The position numbers and the translations under genes are program-made. This document shows positions 15,387-23,999 of a DNA stretch of 34,284 bases, in pieces; within the stretch, counting starts at the first letter, position 1; every line of letters starts with the position of its first letter. The DNA is from Candidatus Kerfeldbacteria bacterium. GTDB taxonomy: Bacteria > Patescibacteriota > Patescibacteriia > SBBC01. The DNA is taken from NCBI GenBank assembly GCA_016204585.1, contig JACQKH010000074.1, positions 1 through 34,284 on the forward strand, read 5' to 3'. The notes beneath the pieces were generated by a model. It did no database searches and had not been told where the DNA came from. It saw only the letters and a list, made by a program, of their open reading frames with translations.

Positions 15387-16541
15387 TTATCTTTTGAGAA
15401 AACGCTTGACCTCCCGGAACATCTGGCGTTCTTCGTCGGCGTGAACGACTATGACTTTCGGCTGGCCAGGCAGTCGCAGCTGATTGAGGATTAACTTTCT
15501 GACTGTAGCATTGCGTTCTCCCATGGCGCCAGAAAAAATAATAGCGTCGACTCTTCCCAAGATGACCGCGTATCCACCAAGATATTTCTTAAGTCTCTGC
15601 TGGAAAACTTGCAGGGCCAGCCGGGCTCGTTTCTTCTGTGCGCTGGTCGGCCTAAGGGAAGTCGCGAAGCCGCGCACTGCGTACCCGGCCGCGGCCAACA
15701 CTTCCCGCATGTCAGAAGTAAAACCGGTCAGACCGCGCAGCCCGCTTCGCTCATTCAGCATGGTGGCAAGTTGCCGCCATGACCAGCCTTGTTCCAACAG
15801 GTACAGCAGAATTCCGGGGTCCAGATCGCCAGCCCGTTTGGCCATGACCAAGCCGGCCAGCGGGGTAAAGCCCATGGAGGTGTCAACCGGTTTACCATGT
15901 TTGATGGCGGCAACTGAACTGCCCGCGCCGAGGTGGACAGACAGAAGACGCAGGGATCGAAGCGGCCGTCGCAATGTCCGGGCGGCCAATTGAGCGGCGG
16001 CGGAATGACTAAATCCATGAAAGCCGATTTTTCTGATGCCGTAACGCGAGGCGATGCGATCATCAATGGCGTAGGTACGGGCCGCCGCCGGCAGATCAGC
16101 AAAGTAGGCCGTATCGAAGCAGGCGATATTCGTCAGCGGGTAGGATGGCCTTAACTCTTTGAACACCGCCAGGGCTGGTGGGTTATGTAGCGGCGCCAGC
16201 GGAATGGCGCGCTCGATCGCTCGTTCAACCGCCGCTGAAATTCGCACCGTTCTCGAGTACGGCGGGGCCACCACAATCCGATGGCCAATGGCCAGCAGGC
16301 CGGAGCGAGTGATTCCTTGATCAGCCAGAATTTTCATTAACATCTTGGCAGCCTGACGATGAGTGATGCCACGCCGAAGCTTGGTCTGGCGACGCGTCCT
16401 AATGATATGGTAGCTCAGCCGTTCGTTCGGTGTGCCGATCTCCGCGAACTCTCCGCCACCAATCCAATCTCCCTTCGGCCATCGATAAAGGGCGAACTTC
16501 AACGATGAGCTACCAGCGTTGCAGACTAAAACTAATTTCAT
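15387..16541 (-). CDS. ackA: Acetate kinase, divergent
   Basis: 384 residues from the ATG at 16541, which overlaps the pduL stop by four bases. The ORF-track start at 16724 lies inside pduL. The ASKHA-fold motifs are present: CNAGSSSLK, GHRIVV, PLAPLHNPPAL, CFDTAY, GFHGFSH, HLGAGSS, DTSMGFTPLAGL and GDLDPG. Residues equivalent to the six key positions of the Methanosarcina enzyme are kept (N8, R88, D143, H175, R236, E370). Differences from the norm are FDTAYFADLP instead of FDTAFHxTMP, and a short C-terminal region with SGAMGERN instead of TAGIGEN. It would convert acetyl phosphate and ADP to acetate and ATP, the last step of the pathway encoded here. Confidence 0.92.
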   Translation of the reverse strand: MKLVLVCNAGSSSLKFALYRWPKGDWIGGGEFAEIGTPNERLSYHIIRTRRQTKLRRGITHRQAAKMLMKILADQGITRSGLLAIGHRIVVAPPYSRTVRISAAVERAIERAIPLAPLHNPPALAVFKELRPSYPLTNIACFDTAYFADLPAAARTYAIDDRIASRYGIRKIGFHGFSHSAAAQLAARTLRRPLRSLRLLSVHLGAGSSVAAIKHGKPVDTSMGFTPLAGLVMAKRAGDLDPGILLYLLEQGWSWRQLATMLNERSGLRGLTGFTSDMREVLAAAGYAVRGFATSLRPTSAQKKRARLALQVFQQRLKKYLGGYAVILGRVDAIIFSGAMGERNATVRKLILNQLRLPGQPKVIVVHADEERQMFREVKRFLKR

Positions 16542-17107
16542 ATCAGCACTTCCCCGACGACATTGCCCACAATTCCGGCGGCCTTCGCTTCGTCCGTATC
16601 GATATGCAATCGCCAGGTGTAACTGGGGTGAGTTTTTATCAAGACCTTGTCGAAAATCAGACCGCGATCGCCGGGCAGTCGGACGCGGACCATCGAATCC
16701 GGTTGTAAACCGTAGCGCTGACAATCATCGGCGGTGGCATGGATGTGTCGCCGTTGAATGATCGCCCCTTGGTGCAAAACGACCGTACCGCGCGGCCCAA
16801 TCAGCGTCACCCCGGCGCTTCCCGACAGCTCGCCTGAGTTTCGAAGTGGCGGATTGATACCCAAACATCGGGCATCGTTGAGGGCCAGCTCCACCTGGGT
16901 GTCCGAGCGCAACGGACCGACTACGCGAACGTTTTCAATTGTTCCTTTCGGACCCTGAAGCGTGATAGTTTCGACGGCGGCAAATTGCGGTGTCTGGGAA
17001 ATCAAGCGGAGTTGATGCAACGAAACGTCCGGTCCGAACAGGGCCTGAAATTCAGGCTGACTCAAGTGGACGTGGCGATTTGAGACTTCAACGACGACGC
17101 TAATCAT
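16538..17107 (-). CDS. pduL: PduL-type phosphotransacylase (phosphate acetyltransferase)
   Basis: 189 residues made of the two PTAC beta-barrel repeats of the PduL family, which is unrelated to Pta. Metal-binding histidine pairs are visible in NRHVHLSQ (H12, H14) and RRHIHATADD (H121, H123). Further histidines at 160 and 168 lie in HPSYTWRLHIDTDEAKA, the conserved C-terminal block. No N-terminal encapsulation peptide for a microcompartment is present and no shell genes are nearby. It is therefore the soluble housekeeping type that exchanges CoA for phosphate on acetyl-CoA. It overlaps gpmI upstream and ackA downstream by four bases each, and works directly before AckA. Confidence 0.94.
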   Translation of the reverse strand: MISVVVEVSNRHVHLSQPEFQALFGPDVSLHQLRLISQTPQFAAVETITLQGPKGTIENVRVVGPLRSDTQVELALNDARCLGINPPLRNSGELSGSAGVTLIGPRGTVVLHQGAIIQRRHIHATADDCQRYGLQPDSMVRVRLPGDRGLIFDKVLIKTHPSYTWRLHIDTDEAKAAGIVGNVVGEVLI

Positions 17108-18681
17108 AGGAGTTTACTAAAGCTCCGACCGGTCATATCGGGCGGGATCGGCAGACCTTCCAGATCCAACAGGGTCGGCGCGATGTCAGCCAGCAGCCCG
17201 CTCGGCGTGATCGAACTTAAATCCGCGGAACGACGGCCGCGCCCCTCCCACGATTTCCCAACCAGCACGAATGGTACCGGGTTGGCGGTATGCTCTTTAT
17301 TGATGAAACCGGTGGTCAGGTTGAGTTCTTCTTCGGCGTTCCCGTGATCAGCGGTTACCACCAGTAATCCGTCAACACCGAGAACGGCGCCGGCCAAGCG
17401 TTCCAACTGGCTATCGATAGCCTCGATTGCCTTGACGGTGGCCGGCATGTTTCCGGTATGCCCGACCATGTCGGCGTTGGCGTAGTTCATCACCATAAAC
17501 CCGTAGTTGGCATTGCTAATTTCCTTGATGGCCCGCTCGGTCATTTCCCGAGCGCTCATTTCCGGTTTCTGATCGTAGGTCGATACCGATGGCGATGGAG
17601 TGAGAATTCGATCCTCCCCGGGGAAAGGCGTTTCCATTCCACCGTTGAAAAAAAAGGTAACGTGGGCGTACTTCTCCGTCTCCGCAATGTGGACCTGCTT
17701 CTCGCCCAAATCACTAATCACTTTGGCCAGAGGGTTGGTAACTATTTCAGGCGGAAAAGCTATCAGCACCGGTAAGTTCTGTTCGTACTCGGTCATCGTC
17801 ACAAAGGTTAAGTGACGCAGGTACGGACGGTCGAATTTCATGAATCCCGGTAGGACAAAGGCCTTGGTCAGCTGGCGAGCCCGATCGGCGCGAAAGTTGA
17901 AAAAGACGACGCTGTCGCCCTCGCCCACCAACGTCCGAGGTTGGCCGTTGGCTTTGGTGATGACAACCGGCACAAACTCCTCGTCGTATACCCCTCGTTC
18001 GTAAGACGTCCGAATGGCCGTTAGGGCGTCACCGAAGTTCTCCGTTGAGATGCCCTCGGTCATGGCCTGGTATGTTTTACCAATCCGATCCCATCGGTTA
18101 TCTCGATCCATCGCCCAGTACCGGCCGCTGACAGTGGCAACCTGACCGAGTCCTAAAGCGCGGAGTTTTGACTCGAGCTTAACCACAAAGGCCTCGCCGC
18201 TGTTATGCGGGGTGTCCCGACCGTCCAGGATGACGTGAACGAAGACTTCTGTTAACTTCTCCTTAGCCGCCAACTCCAGCAAGGCATAGGCGTGTTCATT
18301 GAAACTGTGAATTCCGCCGGAACTTAAAAGTCCGACCAGATGAAGTGATCCCTTCGTAGCCCGCACGTGCTTGATTGCCTCGAGAAAGGCTGACCGCTGG
18401 TAAAAACTGCCGTCCAGGATGGCGCGATTGATTCGCGGTAAATCACGAAAAATTATTTTGCCGGCGCCAATATTCATATGCCCTACCTCGGAGTTACCCA
18501 TTTCCCCCCAGGGCAGTCCGACCGATTCGCCGGATGCTTGCAGCGTCACGGACGGATAGGTGGTTAAGAATCGATCCCAGGTCGGCGTGGTCGCTAGAGC
18601 GATCGCATTACCGCGGTTTTTCGGAGCCACTCCCCAACCGTCGAGTACGGCCAAGACGAGAGGACGAATTTTAAGCGCCAT
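17104..18681 (-). CDS. gpmI: 2,3-bisphosphoglycerate-independent phosphoglycerate mutase, copy 2
   Basis: 525 residues, full length. The alkaline-phosphatase-like metal site and phosphoserine are intact: VLDGWG (D14), MGNSEVGHMNIGAG (S64), DGRDTPHNSG, FRADRARQLTKAF, MVGHTGN and ADHGNAEEE. It interconverts 3- and 2-phosphoglycerate using two Mn ions. Its start overlaps the end of another full-length gpmI (18671-20236) by 11 bases. The two proteins are clearly diverged throughout, so the duplication is old or one copy was acquired. This copy has the more canonical MGNSEVGH active-site loop. Confidence 0.96.
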   Translation of the reverse strand: MALKIRPLVLAVLDGWGVAPKNRGNAIALATTPTWDRFLTTYPSVTLQASGESVGLPWGEMGNSEVGHMNIGAGKIIFRDLPRINRAILDGSFYQRSAFLEAIKHVRATKGSLHLVGLLSSGGIHSFNEHAYALLELAAKEKLTEVFVHVILDGRDTPHNSGEAFVVKLESKLRALGLGQVATVSGRYWAMDRDNRWDRIGKTYQAMTEGISTENFGDALTAIRTSYERGVYDEEFVPVVITKANGQPRTLVGEGDSVVFFNFRADRARQLTKAFVLPGFMKFDRPYLRHLTFVTMTEYEQNLPVLIAFPPEIVTNPLAKVISDLGEKQVHIAETEKYAHVTFFFNGGMETPFPGEDRILTPSPSVSTYDQKPEMSAREMTERAIKEISNANYGFMVMNYANADMVGHTGNMPATVKAIEAIDSQLERLAGAVLGVDGLLVVTADHGNAEEELNLTTGFINKEHTANPVPFVLVGKSWEGRGRRSADLSSITPSGLLADIAPTLLDLEGLPIPPDMTGRSFSKLL

Positions 18682-20236
18682 GTGATGTGGCGACTAAGGA
18701 AATCCCAGTCATCATTATTGACTTCGGCCTGCCCAGTAAATCCAAGAGCGTCGGCGCCACGTCAGCTAGTCTTCCGCCTTTCCTAAATTTGACGTTCAGG
18801 GGTGAATTCGTGACTAGCACAAAAGGCACTGGGTTGTTGGTATGTTCGGTATTGACTGTCTTCCCGTCGTCAGCCAACATGCTCTCCGCGTTTCCATGAT
18901 CGGCGGTGATGACCATGGTGCCGTCGCGCTCCGCCACTGCTCGGCGAATCTGACCAAGACACTGGTCAACGACTTCGATCGCCTGGACCGTGGCTTTGAG
19001 GTTGCCGGTATGGCCGAGCATATCCGGATTGGCAAAGTTCAAGACAATCACGTCATGACGCCCTTGGGCGAGGTCCTTGACCACATAGTCCGCAATCTCC
19101 CGCGCGCTCATGACTGGCGATCGGTCGTAAGAATGGATGCCTGGTGAAGGAATAAGCTGGCGGTCCTCGCCGACGACCGGGTGGTCGTATCCGCCGTTGA
19201 AAAAGAAAGTGACGTGGGCGAATTTTTCGCCTTCGCCTACATATAGTTGTCTCAACGGATGGAATAAGAAAGGCAAGGTGTTTCGAAGGTCCTGCGACGG
19301 AAAGGCGGTATAGATCTCTCCCAGGTCAGGACCGAAGTCCGTCATCGCCACGAACAGCAAATTGGTTGGAAAATTGACTCGGCGGAAGGCCCCCCGATTT
19401 AACTTGACGAAGTGCTTCTGAACGAAGGCTTTGGTCAGCTGGCGGGCGCGGTCGGAACGGAGGTTGAAAAAAATGACCGAATCGTTTTTGCGAATGCGAT
19501 TCTGATGTCGCGGACCGATGACGGTGGGGGCAATGAACTCATCGGTTTGTCCCTTGGTATATGCCTCGTCGATCGCCGCGGCGGCCGTCGGTGCTTGGCG
19601 ACCTTTGCCGGCGACCATCGCTTCGTAAGCCCGCTTGGTGCGAGACCATATCTTATTGCGATCCATGGCGTAGAATCTTCCCACCACGGTGGCGATCTTT
19701 TCCCGGTCGGAGAGCATCGCCGCCAAGCGCCGAAGGATGTTAATTCCGGAACGCGGCGGTGAGTCTCGTCCGTCCGTAAACACATGAAGCCGGACCGCTG
19801 GGACGTCCATGTTCCGACCAAGCGTCAGCAAGGCTAACAGATGGTCAGGGTCGGCGTGACCACTTTGGTCGGAAGACAATAAACCCATCAAATGTAGCTG
19901 CGAACGGTATTTTCGGACATGATGGATGGCGGCCCGCCAGGCAGGATTCTTGAAGAAACTTCCGTCATTAATGCTCTTGGAGATCCTGACCGAATCCTGT
20001 TCGACCAGGCGTCCAGCGCCGATGTTCATATGACCAGCTTCGGAATTGCCCGCCTGACGGGCGGGAAGTCCGACGTCAGTACCGGCGGCCGCTAGCAGGG
20101 CGTGCGGATACCGGCGGATGAGCTCATCGAAAACTGGCGTGTTGGCCAGGGTGATGGCGTTTCCTGGTCCGGCTGGGGCGCTTCCCCACCCGTCGAGAAT
20201 CACCAGCACCAGCGGCGTCCGAACAAGCGGTTTCAT
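18671..20236 (-). CDS. gpmI: 2,3-bisphosphoglycerate-independent phosphoglycerate mutase, copy 1
   Basis: 521 residues, full length. Metal and catalytic motifs are VILDGWG (D15), AGNSEAGHMNIGAG (S65), DGRDSPPRSG, LRSDRARQLTKAF, MLGHTGN and ADHGNAESM. All expected metal ligands appear to be present, so the protein should be active. The start overlaps the enolase stop by four bases (ATGA). With the tandem paralogue downstream, the operon encodes two complete enzymes for the same step. Different metal preference, different expression or a different substrate for one of them are possibilities the sequence cannot settle. It differs from copy 2 in the active-site loop (AGNSEAGH against MGNSEVGH). 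Confidence 0.95.
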   Translation of the reverse strand: MKPLVRTPLVLVILDGWGSAPAGPGNAITLANTPVFDELIRRYPHALLAAAGTDVGLPARQAGNSEAGHMNIGAGRLVEQDSVRISKSINDGSFFKNPAWRAAIHHVRKYRSQLHLMGLLSSDQSGHADPDHLLALLTLGRNMDVPAVRLHVFTDGRDSPPRSGINILRRLAAMLSDREKIATVVGRFYAMDRNKIWSRTKRAYEAMVAGKGRQAPTAAAAIDEAYTKGQTDEFIAPTVIGPRHQNRIRKNDSVIFFNLRSDRARQLTKAFVQKHFVKLNRGAFRRVNFPTNLLFVAMTDFGPDLGEIYTAFPSQDLRNTLPFLFHPLRQLYVGEGEKFAHVTFFFNGGYDHPVVGEDRQLIPSPGIHSYDRSPVMSAREIADYVVKDLAQGRHDVIVLNFANPDMLGHTGNLKATVQAIEVVDQCLGQIRRAVAERDGTMVITADHGNAESMLADDGKTVNTEHTNNPVPFVLVTNSPLNVKFRKGGRLADVAPTLLDLLGRPKSIMMTGISLVATSHGA

Positions 20237-21492
20237 GCACCAACCTCGGCGGCGATTTCCAATAGACGATTGTACTTGGCCAGCCGCTCACTGCGCATGA
20301 GCGAGCCCGCTTTCAGGTACTCGCTGCCGATGGCCACCGCCAGGTCAGCAATGAAGTCATCACAGGTTTCACCGGATCGGTGGGAGACGACACACTGGTA
20401 GCCATTGCGTCGGGCGGTGGCAATCGTCTCCATGGTCTCAGTCAGAGTACCCACTTGATTCGGTTTGATCAGGATGGCGTTGGCCGCCCGGGATTTGATG
20501 CCCTGGTTTAGACGATCACGCTGGGTGGCGAAAAGGTCATCGCCGATGATCGTGATTTTCTTTCCCAGACGTTCGGTCAACAACTTCCAGCTATCCCAAT
20601 CGTCCTCGGCCAGTCCATCTTCCAAAGTCTTAATCGGATATTTGGCAACCAGCTCCTGGTATAACGAGATGAGTTCGGCGGCGGTCATCGCCCTAACCTC
20701 GGGTTGCAAGAGATATATTTTTCGCTCGATCGAGTAAAATTCGCTGGCTGCCACGTCGAGGCCGAAATTGACGTCGTCTCCTAGACGGAGGTCGGAGCGC
20801 GCCACCGCCTGCGACAAAAACTCCAATCCCTGCTCATTGCTCTCCAACATCGGCGCGAATCCGCCTTCATCACCCACCAAAATCCGGTCGCCGTGATGCC
20901 GAAGAATTTCTCGCAGTTCGTCAATGATTCGGGCTGTTCGTTCGATTTGAGCGGCGTACGTTTTTCCGCCAGCCAAAACTTGGTATTCCTGGAAAGAAAT
21001 GTTGTTATCGGCGTGCTTGGCGCCGTTCAACACGTTGCACATCGGTCGAGGAAACTTATCCGGCCTGGGCAGACCGAATGATTTTTGCAGATACTGGTAG
21101 AGAGGAAGTCGTGAAAAAATACTGGCCGTCCGGGCCGCGGCCAACGAGACGCTCAAAATTGAGTTGGCCCCTAAATTCGAACGGTCAGGAGTACCGTCTA
21201 GTTCAATAAGTTTATGATCGATCGCTGGTTGATCGTCCACCCGCATCCCAATCAGCGCCTGGCCAATCGTCCCGTTAACACGGGCAACTGCTTTCCGTAC
21301 GCCCTTGCCAGCGAAGCGTTCCGCCAAATCTCGAAGTTCAAGCGCTTCATGCGCGCCGGTTGAAACGCCGGCCGGCACCGAGGCTGCGCCGCGCTGGCCA
21401 TCGGTTAGCACCACCGTCGCGCGGACGGTCGGCTCGCCTCTAGAATCGAGGACTTCATGAGCCATGACGTGGTCAATGGTTGGATGTGCCAT
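20233..21492 (-). CDS. eno: Enolase
   Basis: 419 residues from the ATG at 21492, one base after the pgk stop. The ORF-track start at 21546 lies inside pgk. Recognisable positions are VLDSRGEPTV, the GVSTGAHEALELRD loop, FQEYQV, VGDEGGFAP, LEDGLAEDDWDSW, IGDDLF, LIKPNQVGTLTET (catalytic lysine), VVSHRSGET and LKAGSLMRSERLAKYNRLLEI (second lysine). It converts 2-phosphoglycerate to phosphoenolpyruvate in the cytoplasm. GSLMRSER in place of the usual GAPSRSER is a small departure. It overlaps gpmI by four bases, so the pathway order is kept in the gene order except that eno precedes gpmI. Confidence 0.96.
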   Translation of the reverse strand: MAHPTIDHVMAHEVLDSRGEPTVRATVVLTDGQRGAASVPAGVSTGAHEALELRDLAERFAGKGVRKAVARVNGTIGQALIGMRVDDQPAIDHKLIELDGTPDRSNLGANSILSVSLAAARTASIFSRLPLYQYLQKSFGLPRPDKFPRPMCNVLNGAKHADNNISFQEYQVLAGGKTYAAQIERTARIIDELREILRHHGDRILVGDEGGFAPMLESNEQGLEFLSQAVARSDLRLGDDVNFGLDVAASEFYSIERKIYLLQPEVRAMTAAELISLYQELVAKYPIKTLEDGLAEDDWDSWKLLTERLGKKITIIGDDLFATQRDRLNQGIKSRAANAILIKPNQVGTLTETMETIATARRNGYQCVVSHRSGETCDDFIADLAVAIGSEYLKAGSLMRSERLAKYNRLLEIAAEVGA

Positions 21493-21493
21493 G

Positions 21494-22654
21494 TTACTGC
21501 CTGACCAGTTCAACGCCCGGAAGTTTTCGTCCCTCCAGGAATTCAATCATCGCCCCGCCGCCGGTTGAAATAAAGTCCACCTGGTTAAGCAATCGCTGTG
21601 ACCGCAGGGCGTCAACCGTCTCGCCGCCGCCCACAACGGAGAAGGCCCGGCTGCTGGCCACCGCTCGGCCCATGGCTTTAGTTCCCCCGTCGTATGGGCG
21701 ACGTTCGTATTTCCCCATCGGGCCGTTCCAGACGACTGTCCGGGCGGTGGTCAGGATGTTTTGAAAAAGCTTAATGGTGTCTGGTCCAATATCAGAAATG
21801 ACCTCACCGGGTCGCACCGCGCCGGCCGCCCGGATGACCGGTCGGCCGGTCGGTCGAGCCACCACCAGGTCAACCGGAATGTGCAGTTTCGGATCGGTCA
21901 GGTGCAGCGCCTTGACTTTTCGCACCATCGCCGGTTCACTAAGAGATCTGCCGATCTGCAGACCCTGCGCTTGGAGAATAGTGTTGGCCAGCGCGCCGCC
22001 CAACAAAAGATTATCCACGCGTCGAAGCAGCGAACTGATTATGCCGAGCTTCGTCGAAATCTTCGCTCCGCCGAGTAGCGCGACCAATGGACGCTGCGGT
22101 TGACCGAGTACTTTGGACAAGGTGCTGACTTCGGCGCACAGCTGTAAACCGGCATAGCTGGGAAGGTATTTGCCAACCCCCACGATGGAGGCGTGGCGGC
22201 GGTGGGCCGAGCCGAAACTCTCTAGCACGAACACGTCAGCCAGCCGACTGAGGGCTTTGGCAAATGACGGACTGTTTCGCTCTTCACCTGGATAAAAGCG
22301 AGTGTTCTCCAGCAGGACGATCTCACCGGCGTTCATTTTCTTGACCGCGGCTTCGACTGGCGGTCCGATACAATCAGACAGCGCCGTAACCTGACGACCG
22401 AGAGCCCGCCGCAAGAGCGGAGCTAGTACCTTGGTTCTAAGAGCGGACACCACTCGACCGCCGGGCCGTCCCAGGTGAGTGGCCAGGACAATTTTAGCCC
22501 GGCGTTTTTGCAACAACTTTAAGGTCGGAATCACCGCCCGAATTCTCGAATCGTCAACCACCCGACCAGCGCGATCCCTTGCCACGTTCAGTTCGGCGGT
22601 TACCAATACCCGTTTCCCCTTAACGTTCGCACTGCGAACTGAACGGCATTTCAT
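21494..22654 (-). CDS. pgk: Phosphoglycerate kinase with unusual Asp-to-Glu changes
   Basis: 386 residues, close to the usual length. Substrate-side positions kept are DDSRIRA, THLGRP, ENTRF and SAHRR. Nucleotide-side positions kept are LGGAKISTKLG, GPMGKYE and the C-terminal STGGGAMIEFLEG. Three normally invariant aspartates read as glutamate: AELN for (A/V)D(L/F)N, ESFG for DAFG and GGGET for GGGDT. The usual RxD before the LN is TAE. Overall similarity is strong, so it is a true PGK, but its kinetics or metal use may differ. It makes ATP from 1,3-bisphosphoglycerate. It is the first gene of the glycolysis-acetate operon and its own promoter sits directly before the ATG. Confidence 0.94.
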   Translation of the reverse strand: MKCRSVRSANVKGKRVLVTAELNVARDRAGRVVDDSRIRAVIPTLKLLQKRRAKIVLATHLGRPGGRVVSALRTKVLAPLLRRALGRQVTALSDCIGPPVEAAVKKMNAGEIVLLENTRFYPGEERNSPSFAKALSRLADVFVLESFGSAHRRHASIVGVGKYLPSYAGLQLCAEVSTLSKVLGQPQRPLVALLGGAKISTKLGIISSLLRRVDNLLLGGALANTILQAQGLQIGRSLSEPAMVRKVKALHLTDPKLHIPVDLVVARPTGRPVIRAAGAVRPGEVISDIGPDTIKLFQNILTTARTVVWNGPMGKYERRPYDGGTKAMGRAVASSRAFSVVGGGETVDALRSQRLLNQVDFISTGGGAMIEFLEGRKLPGVELVRQ

Positions 22655-22660
22655 AGTTTC

Positions 22661-22689
22661 AGTATATCACGCTTGGCCGTCGCGGTCAG
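22661..22689 (-). promoter_or_regulatory. Extended -10 promoter of the pgk operon, apparently leaderless
   Basis: On the minus strand CTGACC (22684-22689) and TATACT (22661-22666) are 17 bases apart, and TGA directly before TATACT makes an extended -10. Only six bases separate the -10 from the pgk ATG, so transcription should start at the ATG itself. The -35 overlaps the stop codon of the NDH-2-like gene. Confidence 0.75.
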
Positions 22690-23951
22690 TCGTTCTTTAA
22701 GTATACTCTGGCGCCCCGAATGAACACGCGCAGCGCCTTGCGGAAACTCATGATCGACATGAAATAGTTCAAATCAATGAGCCGACGCAGAATCCAGGCG
22801 ATCAGTCCTTGTCCGTGTAACAGTCTGGTGCGGGCGATGGCGAACTTGCCGCCCACCGGCACCACGAATCCGAAGTGACGAGGTTGCCACGGCAGCAAAG
22901 GCAGACCGTTGATAGATCGGGCCACATTCTTGGCAACCTGTCGGCCAGCGTCGCTGGCCAGCGGAGCGACTTGCGGAATTGGCTTACCGGTGGCCGGGTC
23001 TATGAACATGACGCAGTCGCCGGCGGCCCAGAGGTTTTCGCTGCCTTTAACTCGCAGCGTCGGCTCAACCGCCACTTGACCGCGGCCAACCGTGGGGATG
23101 TCAAAACTTTTGAGCAGGCGATTGGCTTGGATGCCTCCGCTCCACACCAACAGGTCGAAGGGAATGGCCCGACCGTCTGGCAACTGAACTGCTTGGTTAC
23201 CGATTCGCGCGATTGGTGCGCCGAGCTCGAATCGTGCGCCCAGGCGGGCCAATCGCTGCTGGGCCGCCCGGCTTACGTCAGCGCCGAGTGATTTCAAAAG
23301 GGCATCACTGGCTTCAACGATTGTGACGCCGATGGCGTTCGGCGCAATCACCCTTTGCCGAACTAGCCGACGAATGTATTCCAGCAGTTCGCCGGCGAAT
23401 TCAACGCCGGTGAAACCGCCGCCAGCCACTATAATTTGCCGGGTGGTGCCCGGCGACTGGTTGCTCTTGGCAATAAGAAGGCGAACTTTATCACGAATGG
23501 CCAGGGCGTCCGGAATGTCCCGTAGGGACACGCTGTGCTCCCGCAGACCGGCAATTCCGTAGTCGGTCGGCTCGCTGCCCAAAGCGATCACCAAATGGTC
23601 GTAACCAAAGTCTGGCTCATGACCGCATAGTACACGCTGCCTCTGGCGATCGATGCCGGTCACCGTCGCTTGCATAAAATCAATCTGACGCTTCGTCACC
23701 AGCTCGCCCAACGCTTTCAACCTAATGCACACCCCGCCTTGAAGGTATTGGATGTCTTGCGGCCTAATTTCGAAGTGGGCGGTAGCCACTTCGTACAGGA
23801 GGCCGTGGTAAAGATGGTAACAGTTCTTGTCAACCAGCGTAACATTGTAGTCGCGCCGAAAACCGGGCTCGTTGGCCAGTTGAAGCGCGGCAGACAAACC
23901 GGCAAAACCGCCGCCAAGAATAACAACCTGTTTCCGAAGGTGTGCTTTCAT
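22686..23951 (-). CDS. ndh: NDH-2-like NAD(P)H dehydrogenase (FAD-dependent pyridine nucleotide-disulphide oxidoreductase)
   Basis: 421 residues with two dinucleotide-binding folds. The FAD site is VVILGGGFAGLSAALQL at the N-terminus and the NAD(P)H site is IIVAGGGFTGVEFAGELLE near 170. The second FAD contact, LWAAGDCV, and the NDH-2-like start of the quinone region (PQVAPLASDAGRQVAKN) are visible. A C-terminal amphipathic/basic region (IAWILRRLIDLNYFMSIMSFRKALRVFIRGARVYL) should bind the membrane surface. No active-site cysteine pair is present, so it is not a disulphide reductase. It would reoxidise NADH made in glycolysis. The electron acceptor is unknown, and no quinone or cytochrome genes are nearby. 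Confidence 0.88.
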   Translation of the reverse strand: MKAHLRKQVVILGGGFAGLSAALQLANEPGFRRDYNVTLVDKNCYHLYHGLLYEVATAHFEIRPQDIQYLQGGVCIRLKALGELVTKRQIDFMQATVTGIDRQRQRVLCGHEPDFGYDHLVIALGSEPTDYGIAGLREHSVSLRDIPDALAIRDKVRLLIAKSNQSPGTTRQIIVAGGGFTGVEFAGELLEYIRRLVRQRVIAPNAIGVTIVEASDALLKSLGADVSRAAQQRLARLGARFELGAPIARIGNQAVQLPDGRAIPFDLLVWSGGIQANRLLKSFDIPTVGRGQVAVEPTLRVKGSENLWAAGDCVMFIDPATGKPIPQVAPLASDAGRQVAKNVARSINGLPLLPWQPRHFGFVVPVGGKFAIARTRLLHGQGLIAWILRRLIDLNYFMSIMSFRKALRVFIRGARVYLKND

Positions 23952-23960
23952 TTATTGTTA

Positions 23961-23989
23961 ATTCTAACACATTTTTGATAAAAAATCAA
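23961..23989 (-). promoter_or_regulatory. Extended -10 promoter of the NDH-2-like gene, very short leader
   Basis: On the minus strand TTGATT (23984-23989) and TAGAAT (23961-23966) are 17 bases apart, with TGT directly before TAGAAT. The ATG follows nine bases after the -10, so the leader is at most about three bases. The spacing region is A/T-rich. Confidence 0.7.
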
Positions 23990-23999
23990 CTTTTACCAA

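Noticed and set aside
16538-17107. PduL as part of a bacterial microcompartment.
   Set aside because: There is no N-terminal targeting helix and there are no shell protein genes in the window. Its neighbours are glycolysis and acetate kinase genes.
12680-20236. Alternative genetic code 25 (TGA read as glycine), as in some Patescibacteria.
   Set aside because: TGA acts as a stop in several tight ATGA overlaps (eno/gpmI, pduL/ackA, NRAMP/ATPase), and proteins end at their expected lengths there.
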